This document shows, piece after piece, positions 6,913-9,564 of a stretch of 9,564 bases of DNA. The notes below the pieces were generated by a model. It saw only the letters and a program-made list of their open reading frames with translations, made no database searches and was not told the DNA's origin. The stretch comes from Pseudomonadota bacterium (GTDB lineage Bacteria; Pseudomonadota; Alphaproteobacteria; Sphingomonadales; Sphingomonadaceae), in contig JAEWZX010000006.1 in assembly GCA_023394965.1 (NCBI GenBank), forward strand, positions 1-9,564, written 5' to 3'. Positions within the stretch are counted from its first letter, which is position 1. Each line of letters begins with the position of its first letter. The position numbers and the translations under genes were made by a program.

Positions 6913-7101
6913 TTATTGCTTTCTTTTCCTGATGCGGCTCAGGAGCATCCGGACCGTTAGGGTGCAGAGGTAACTGGAAGCGCCGCCGATACCGGCGAGT
7001 ACCATTGTTTTCAAGACCTCGCTGCTGTCGATCTGCATCAGCACGATGAGTGCCATACCACTGAGGGTGCCGATGCGCTGTGAGGCGTCAAAGGCCGTCA
7101 T
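6913..7101 (-). CDS. Small two-helix membrane protein (holin-like in layout)
   Basis: 62 aa. Two hydrophobic segments, about residues 11-24 (GTLSGMALIVLMQ) and 30-53 (LKTMVLAGIGGASSYLCTLTV), are followed by a strongly basic tail (LLSRIRKRKQ). This predicts a membrane hairpin with a cytoplasmic positively charged C-terminus, a shape shared by small holins and many other small membrane proteins. Its ATG overlaps the stop of the 72-aa gene as ATGA (7098-7101), so translation is coupled. Last gene of the unit, 14 bp before the terminator. I recognise no named family; the holin comparison rests on size, charge and neighbours only. Confidence 0.75.
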   Translation of the reverse strand: MTAFDASQRIGTLSGMALIVLMQIDSSEVLKTMVLAGIGGASSYLCTLTVRMLLSRIRKRKQ

Positions 7102-7316
7102 AACAACCGGTTGTCCTCCACGGCAGTCTGGCTGATGGCCGAGGCGATGGCTCCTGCCACCATCACATAGCCTGCAATCGTGGTGAGCATGACCGGCAGT
7201 GCGACGGGAGCAGTGGCAATGGCACCACCCACAGCGGTGAGCAGTAAACCGAGGTTCCGGATTTTCTGGAAGAACCGGGGGGTAGGTTCCTTCACTCTTT
7301 TAATGATTTCTTTCAT
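7098..7316 (-). CDS. Small hydrophobic membrane protein (holin-like in layout)
   Basis: 72 aa. A basic N-terminus (KEIIKRVKEPTPRFFQKIRN, residues 2-21) leads into a long Gly/Ala-rich hydrophobic stretch (22-63) broken at APVALP, so it probably crosses the membrane twice, ending in an acidic tail (AVEDNRLL). The KRVKxPTPxFFxKIRNxGLLLxAxGGA start gives me a memory of small Bacteroidota proteins annotated only as hypothetical. It overlaps the DUF5675 gene upstream by ATGA (7313-7316) and the 62-aa gene downstream by ATGA, making the three genes one coupled block. Confidence 0.78.
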   Translation of the reverse strand: MKEIIKRVKEPTPRFFQKIRNLGLLLTAVGGAIATAPVALPVMLTTIAGYVMVAGAIASAISQTAVEDNRLL

Positions 7317-7717
7317 TTCGAATTGTTTTTAATGGTTAAGAAAATTTCTTGTCCCTGATCCAACAGAGGATAGAGGACTTTTTTCAATTTGTCAAGGGCC
7401 ATTTTTGACTGTACGCCCTTGCCTTCTCCGGTATGCCGGAGTACGGGTGCAATGCACCCTCTAAGTTCTTTCTCCGCATCATTGGCCGGGTGAAAGAGAA
7501 TGAAGTTCCTTCCGGAAACCGCTTCAATCTCAAAATGCCAGCCGAAGCGCGGACTGTGCCGCTTTGCAATCCTGTATTTTCCTTCGGGAATGCAGGAGAT
7601 CTGAGGGAGGTTATCCCTCCAGGGCAATTCAATGGTGCTGCACAGGATCTGACCCTGAAACTGCAGGAGGCCATTGACGCCCCTCGGGGAATATCTCCTC
7701 ATGAGTAAAAGCTCCAT
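7313..7717 (-). CDS. DUF5675 family protein
   Basis: 134 aa, about the normal full length of DUF5675, a family of unknown function found in bacteria and phages. The start MELLLMRRYSPRGVNGLLQF matches the family's opening; a later Met at residue 6 is possible, but the first fits the family better. Characteristic features are STIELPWRDN (27-36), CIPEGKYRIAKRHSPRFGWH (42-61) and FHPANDAEKELRGCIAPV (75-92). The last has His76, Asn79 and Gly87-Cys88, resembling the His...GC(I) active-site arrangement of L,D-transpeptidase (YkuD) enzymes. That hints at a cysteine-based peptidoglycan or peptide-modifying activity, which is my inference only. No signal peptide. It starts 6 bp after the stop of the 252-aa gene and overlaps the membrane-protein gene. 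If it acts on the wall, one of the small membrane proteins would have to give it access. Confidence 0.88.
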   Translation of the reverse strand: MELLLMRRYSPRGVNGLLQFQGQILCSTIELPWRDNLPQISCIPEGKYRIAKRHSPRFGWHFEIEAVSGRNFILFHPANDAEKELRGCIAPVLRHTGEGKGVQSKMALDKLKKVLYPLLDQGQEIFLTIKNNSK

Positions 7718-7723
7718 GATGCG

Positions 7724-8482
7724 CTACGGCGTACCGGACACTTTTACAATTTGCAGTGCATTGTAGGCACCGTTTTTCAGCGGACTATATGCACCGTTGG
7801 TTTCCTGAAAGAAGGTAATGCCCAACAACAGGAAAAGCGGATTTGGCGAGGCCGCGGGCAACGCATTTTCCAACAGAACCGCTTCACTCAGTTCTTCATC
7901 CACAGGGAAGAATGCCGTCTCCGACATGGTGGATTGAAACTCCCCGGTTTCAAAATTGATATCCGTAGCTCCGGAGATGATTTTGAAGTGGGTGGTTCCG
8001 GAGGGTGGCGTAATGCTTTCTCCGGGATGGAATACCGGAATCTGGATGGTTCCTTCTCCTGCCACCCTGTCGATGGTTCCCGTAAAGGGGACCTGCAGGA
8101 TGGTTTCCAGAGCAGCTCCGGTATTGAATTCAAAGCCCAGCAGCAGTTCTGCCTCGCCGTCAATCACGTTGCGCAGGCCGCGGGGATTCACTTTGTCCAG
8201 TTGAATCACTTTCACCATTTCTCTGGTGAGCCTTCCCACCATTCTTTTGTCGGACACGTTACGGAGCATTTTCTGAAAAGAGCGCCTCAGGTACTTTCCT
8301 GCCTGGCCGGCTCTTCCGAATTCCGCCATATTTTCCCTCGTTCTCTGAAAGGCCGGATCGTTTCGGAGCCTGTCGCCTGTCATTGAGGTTTTCTCTCTGG
8401 CCATGTAGCCATCTTTGGTACGGTAGAAGGTAATATCCCCCATGGTACCTTTCAATTTGATAAGACCTTTTTGTCTTGCCAT
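7724..8482 (-). CDS. Conserved Bacteroidota hypothetical protein ('MARQKG' family)
   Basis: 252 aa, cytoplasmic by sequence, with no membrane helix. It opens MARQKGLIKLKGTMGDITFY, then DGYMAREK and DPAFQRTRENMAEFGRAGQA; VIDGEAELLLGFEFN, TTHFKIISGATDINFETGEF and PLFLLLGITFFQETNG follow, ending SPLKNGAYNALQIVKVSGTP. I recall near-identical layouts in many Flavobacteriia proteins labelled hypothetical, often beside DUF5675, and the opening resembles DUF6266-type proteins; I cannot assign a function. The N-terminal 90 residues are basic and helical, the rest beta-rich, somewhat like a structural protein of phage or tail origin (weak inference). First gene of the leftward unit, preceded by an AT-rich 70-bp leader and a plausible promoter. 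A diverged copy lies at 6105-6743. Confidence 0.85.
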   Translation of the reverse strand: MARQKGLIKLKGTMGDITFYRTKDGYMAREKTSMTGDRLRNDPAFQRTRENMAEFGRAGQAGKYLRRSFQKMLRNVSDKRMVGRLTREMVKVIQLDKVNPRGLRNVIDGEAELLLGFEFNTGAALETILQVPFTGTIDRVAGEGTIQIPVFHPGESITPPSGTTHFKIISGATDINFETGEFQSTMSETAFFPVDEELSEAVLLENALPAASPNPLFLLLGITFFQETNGAYSPLKNGAYNALQIVKVSGTP

Positions 8483-8539
8483 GATGTTTAAAATTTAAAA
8501 TTGAACATTCGGATGTTAGGGTACACCCGGTTAAACCTG

Positions 8540-8566
8540 TTGTGATCACGGTGCAAATGTTCACAA
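8540..8566. promoter_or_regulatory. Candidate operator: inverted repeat over the -7 box
   Basis: TTGTGA (8540-8545) and TCACAA (8561-8566) are perfect inverted hexamers 15 bp apart, enclosing the predicted -7 element; the left arm also lies within the palindrome GTGATCAC (8542-8549). A dimeric regulator bound here would block the promoter. No regulator gene is in the window. Confidence 0.25.
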
Positions 8567-8585
8567 TAAAACCCTGCAAACCAAA
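8554..8585 (-). promoter_or_regulatory. Candidate Bacteroidota promoter of the four-gene unit
   Basis: On the - strand TTTG (8582-8585) is followed by exactly 20 bp and then AACATTTG (8554-8561). The phylum's consensus is TTTG at -33 and TAnnTTTG at -7 with about that spacing; only the first T of the -7 box differs. Transcription would begin near 8548, giving a leader of about 65 nt before the ATG at 8482. Confidence 0.5.
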
Positions 8586-8830
8586 CAGTTGTGCCGTTAT
8601 AGGTAGTTTTTGCCGAAAAAGGAGGATATTGCCGGAAAGGGGGGGGGGTGTGGATTGGTGATGATAGGGAGATTGGGTGAGGAGGAGATGGGGAGAATCA
8701 GCAAATCCACTAAACAATTAACCGATTAAACGATTAACCTGGAAGCCGGGTGCGGGATGCGGTCACTTTTTTACCGTGAAATCCCTAAAAAAGGGTCTTT
8801 GCGTCTCCCAAAATCTTTACTTCCATACTT
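8586..8830. other. Gene-free G-rich spacer with a 10-G tract
   Basis: No coding frame here looks real. It holds a run of ten G (8639-8648) followed by further G-triplets at 8667-8669, 8675-8677 and 8690-8693, a strand-asymmetric purine-rich stretch, and then a short CGATTAAC-type octamer array (8709-8738). The remainder (8739-8830) shows no recognisable element. Confidence 0.6.
8709..8738. repeat. 8-bp repeat, CGATTAAC family
   Basis: ctaaacaatt-aaccgattaa-acgattaacc reads as period-8 units acaattaa, ccgattaa, acgattaa, cc. Same family as 6066-6104 and 9197-9225. Confidence 0.7.
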
Positions 8831-8877
8831 CACCCGTACATACCCCGTAGTTACCCCGTATATACCCCGTACTTACC
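8831..8877. repeat. 11-bp tandem repeat (ACCCCGTANNT)
   Basis: Four consecutive 11-mers: cacccgtacat, accccgtagtt, accccgtatat, accccgtactt, and a partial fifth (acc). The CCCGTA core is invariant. The 11-bp period is one turn of DNA, so each core faces the same side of the helix. Confidence 0.88.
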
Positions 8878-8924
8878 TTATGGCTGACTCTAGGGTAGAA
8901 ATTGTAAGCTTAAATTGGGATATT

Positions 8925-8965
8925 TTCCTTTTTGCCTTGACGCAAAAAGGAACAAAAAAGTCAAG
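8925..8965 (+). repeat. Perfect hairpin with a loop complementary to a downstream segment
   Basis: TTCCTTTTTGC (8925-8935) and GCAAAAAGGAA (8942-8952) form an 11-bp perfect stem around loop CTTGAC (8936-8941). The loop is exactly complementary to GTCAAG (8960-8965), so a pseudoknot or an alternative stem is possible. No proper U-tract follows, so it is not a standard terminator. I recall similar text in intergenic DNA of other Bacteroidota, unverified. Confidence 0.7.
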
Positions 8966-8970
8966 ACTGG

Positions 8971-9147
8971 ACCTTTTTGCTAAAAACTTCAATTTCTTTT
9001 TTCGTAAAAATCCGAACTTGTGCGAAAAGATGTTTTTCGCTTCGATTTAAACTTTTGTGTCGCACTTCAAACACCGGATTTTTAGCCTCAGTCCAAGTAT
9101 TTCGTGTCAGCAACAAGAAATTGAAATTTTTCTTAACGCAAAAAGCT
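8971..9147. repeat. Large imperfect inverted repeat (fold-back element)
   Basis: The left arm (8971-9029) matches the reverse complement of the right arm (9049-9147) in two blocks. CTTTTTGCTAAAAACTTCAA (from 8973) with TTTC after it pairs with a right-arm strand reading CTTTTTGCGTTAAGAAAAAT then TTCAATTTC. TAAAAATCCG (9005-9014) pairs with the CGGATTTTTA block at 9075-9084, and TGCGA with TCGCA (9060-9064). The right arm has about 30 extra nt between blocks. It encodes nothing plausible and looks like a degenerate MITE-like or structured intergenic repeat. Confidence 0.6.
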
Positions 9148-9186
9148 CCTAGGTCGCTTGCTTTCTTTTGAACTGGAGGTGATCAT
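9133..9186 (-). CDS. Micro-ORF 2, MITS family (17 aa), doubtful
   Basis: Reads MITSSSKESKRPRSFLR then TAA. Its first 30 or so nucleotides are nearly identical to those of the 31-aa frame at 9271-9366, the duplicated DNA being 9151-9187 and about 9331-9367. The tail runs into the large inverted repeat. It may be a repeat-borne remnant and not a translated gene. Confidence 0.2.
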   Translation of the reverse strand: MITSSSKESKRPRSFLR

Positions 9187-9196
9187 TTAGATGGTT

Positions 9197-9225
9197 AAAG
9201 GATTAAACGATTAAACGGTTTAACC
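9197..9225. repeat. 8-bp repeat, CGATTAAC family
   Basis: aaggattaaacgattaaacggtttaacc gives period-8 units ggattaaa, cgattaaa, cggtttaa, cc. Third occurrence of this octamer family in the window. Confidence 0.65.
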
Positions 9226-9233
9226 CCGGCTTG

Positions 9234-9281
9234 GCAAATTAGCTTATCAGCTTCTTTGCTTCTTCGCTTATCAGCTTCTTC
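9234..9281. repeat. 8-bp repeat array C (GCTTATCA/GCTTCTTC type, inverted relative to A and B)
   Basis: Six octamers: gcaaatta, gcttatca, gcttcttt, gcttcttc, gcttatca, gcttcttc. Most are reverse complements of the TGATAAGC-type units of array B, so the array is mainly in the opposite orientation. It supplies the stop codon and last codons of the 31-aa micro-ORF. Confidence 0.85.
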
Positions 9282-9366
9282 GCCAGTCCTCCCAGAGCGG
9301 GGCCTGAGGCTCTCGAAAGCTGAGCGGATTCAGGTCCTTGCTTTCTTTTGGAATGGAGGTGATCAT
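9271..9366 (-). CDS. Micro-ORF 1, MITS family (31 aa), possible small or broken gene
   Basis: Reads MITSIPKESKDLNPLSFREP followed by QAPLWEDWRRS and TGA. The residue mix is protein-like and the core is GC-rich, but the frame ends inside octamer array C, so the natural C-terminus may be lost. The ATG lies directly after the U-tract of the hairpin at 9368-9395, as expected for a gene behind an attenuator. The first 10 codons are shared with the micro-ORF at 9133-9186. I recognise no family. It could be a small protein, a truncated gene or a chance frame in a repeat. Confidence 0.3.
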   Translation of the reverse strand: MITSIPKESKDLNPLSFREPQAPLWEDWRRS

Positions 9367-9367
9367 T

Positions 9368-9395
9368 AAAAAGCCCACTGCTGGGGCAATGGGCT
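9368..9395 (-). terminator. Intrinsic terminator or attenuator hairpin
   Basis: On the - strand AGCCCATTGC, loop CCCA and GCAGTGGGCT form a 10-position stem with one A-C mismatch, followed by TTTTT. The upstream side is also a T-run and overlaps the stop codon of the 7-codon frame at 9394-9417. It can stop transcripts from the right or act as an attenuator for the micro-ORF starting at 9366. Confidence 0.7.
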
Positions 9396-9417
9396 AAAAA
9401 CGAACCGAAAGGATCAT
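9394..9417 (-). CDS. Candidate leader peptide MILSVRF
   Basis: A 7-codon frame (M-I-L-S-V-R-F-stop) whose TAG touches the first base pair of the hairpin at 9368-9395. A perfect TATATTTG (-7 type, 9438-9445 on the - strand) lies about 20 bp before it, though no good TTTG is at -33. The arrangement copies leader-peptide attenuation, but with no repeated codon for one amino acid the case is weak. Confidence 0.2.
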   Translation of the reverse strand: MILSVRF

Positions 9418-9461
9418 GCGATAACCCTATCTTGAATCAAATATAGAAAATAGATTAACAT

Positions 9462-9486
9462 AAAAACAGGAAAAATCCTGTTTTTT
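9462..9486 (-). terminator. Intrinsic terminator, usable in both directions
   Basis: AAAAACAGGA (9462-9471), loop AAAA and TCCTGTTTTT (9476-9485) form a perfect 10-bp stem with T-runs at the end on both strands. On the - strand it lies about 14 bp after the possible stop codon at 9500-9502, so it probably ends a leftward gene that begins beyond the window. Confidence 0.8.
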
Positions 9487-9499
9487 ATTTACATCCAAA

Positions 9500-9564
9500 T
9501 TATTCATGGTTTTTATATATCATAATGTCATTATACCGGCTGCTGTGGTTCAGCTGCGCGCCTT
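9500..9564 (-). CDS. Possible C-terminal end of a leftward gene entering from the right edge
   Basis: The frame open to the window edge reads GAQLNHSSRYNDIMIYKNHE then TAA, 14 bp before the terminator. A second open frame (RRAAEPQQPV, stop at 9531-9533) is about equally likely. Only about 20 codons are visible, so neither frame nor product can be assigned; the terminator is the sole support. Confidence 0.2.
   Translation of the reverse strand, partial: GAQLNHSSRYNDIMIYKNHE

Noticed and set aside
7751..8386. A 211-codon + strand frame opposite the 252-aa gene
   Set aside because: Antisense shadow in GC-rich DNA; the - strand protein has recognisable family patterns and correct operon spacing.
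8259..8717. A 152-codon - strand frame overlapping the 252-aa gene start
   Set aside because: Different frame from the recognised protein, crosses the promoter and G-tract, no protein-like pattern.
8757..9050. A 97-codon + strand open frame
   Set aside because: It runs through the 11-bp repeat, the perfect hairpin and half of the large inverted repeat; composition is what repeat DNA gives by chance and no domain is visible.
9174..9187. Resemblance of GATCACCTCC (- strand) to the 3' end of 16S rRNA
   Set aside because: Only about ten bases match and the upstream sequence is not rRNA.
9174..9193. GGAGGTGATC as a perfect Shine-Dalgarno on the + strand (also at 9355-9364)
   Set aside because: The only ATG after the first copy opens a 7-codon frame inside octamer repeats, the second has none, and this phylum rarely uses such sites. 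The - strand micro-ORF reading explains the sequence better.

Overview
The window looks like chromosomal DNA of a member of the Bacteroidota (Flavobacteriia/Cytophagia type). The signs are protein families I associate with that phylum (a 'MARQKG' protein next to a DUF5675 protein, and an FnlC-WbuB-type gene order), a promoter of the TTTG...TAnnTTTG class, genes that mostly lack Shine-Dalgarno sequences, and intergenic arrays of 8-bp repeats. This is a judgement from pattern recognition; no search was run.

Left half (1-5973, + strand): the 3' part of a surface-polysaccharide operon of tightly packed or overlapping genes. It starts with a non-hydrolysing UDP-N-acetyl-sugar 2-epimerase whose motifs fit the FnlC/WbjD/CapG branch (UDP-L-FucNAc formation). 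Next come a WbuB-like GT4 glycosyltransferase, a PglC/WcaJ-type initiating phosphoglycosyltransferase, a GNAT acetyltransferase with an extra C-terminal domain, a short DegT/StrS-type PLP aminotransferase and a FemAB-like acyltransferase. Together these could make an amino-deoxy sugar, N-acylate it, load it on undecaprenyl phosphate and extend it. From about 1150 to 5687 the DNA is clearly more AT-rich than the epimerase gene before it. Directly after the FemAB stop codon the composition returns to GC-rich, and the frame carries a headless C-terminal fragment (69 aa) of a PglD/NeuD-type hexapeptide acetyltransferase, then a strong terminator. The simplest reading is that a foreign AT-rich cassette replaced an older glycan module and cut pglD.

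Right half (about 5980-8590, - strand): a four-gene unit transcribed leftward from a plausible promoter at 8554-8585 to a clear terminator at 6875-6898. It holds a 252-aa protein of unknown function, a DUF5675 protein with a His...Gly-Cys motif, and two small proteins with predicted membrane helices; the last two junctions are ATGA overlaps. A diverged paralogue of the first protein lies beyond the terminator (6105-6743). Function is unknown; the layout resembles a lysis or envelope module. Octamer repeat arrays flank these genes.

Right edge (8586-9564): about 1 kb with no convincing long gene but dense structure. It contains a G-tract, an 11-bp tandem repeat, a hairpin whose loop matches a downstream segment, a large imperfect inverted repeat, two related micro-ORFs starting MITS, a candidate leader-peptide/attenuator, two terminator hairpins and possibly the last codons of a - strand gene running in from the right.
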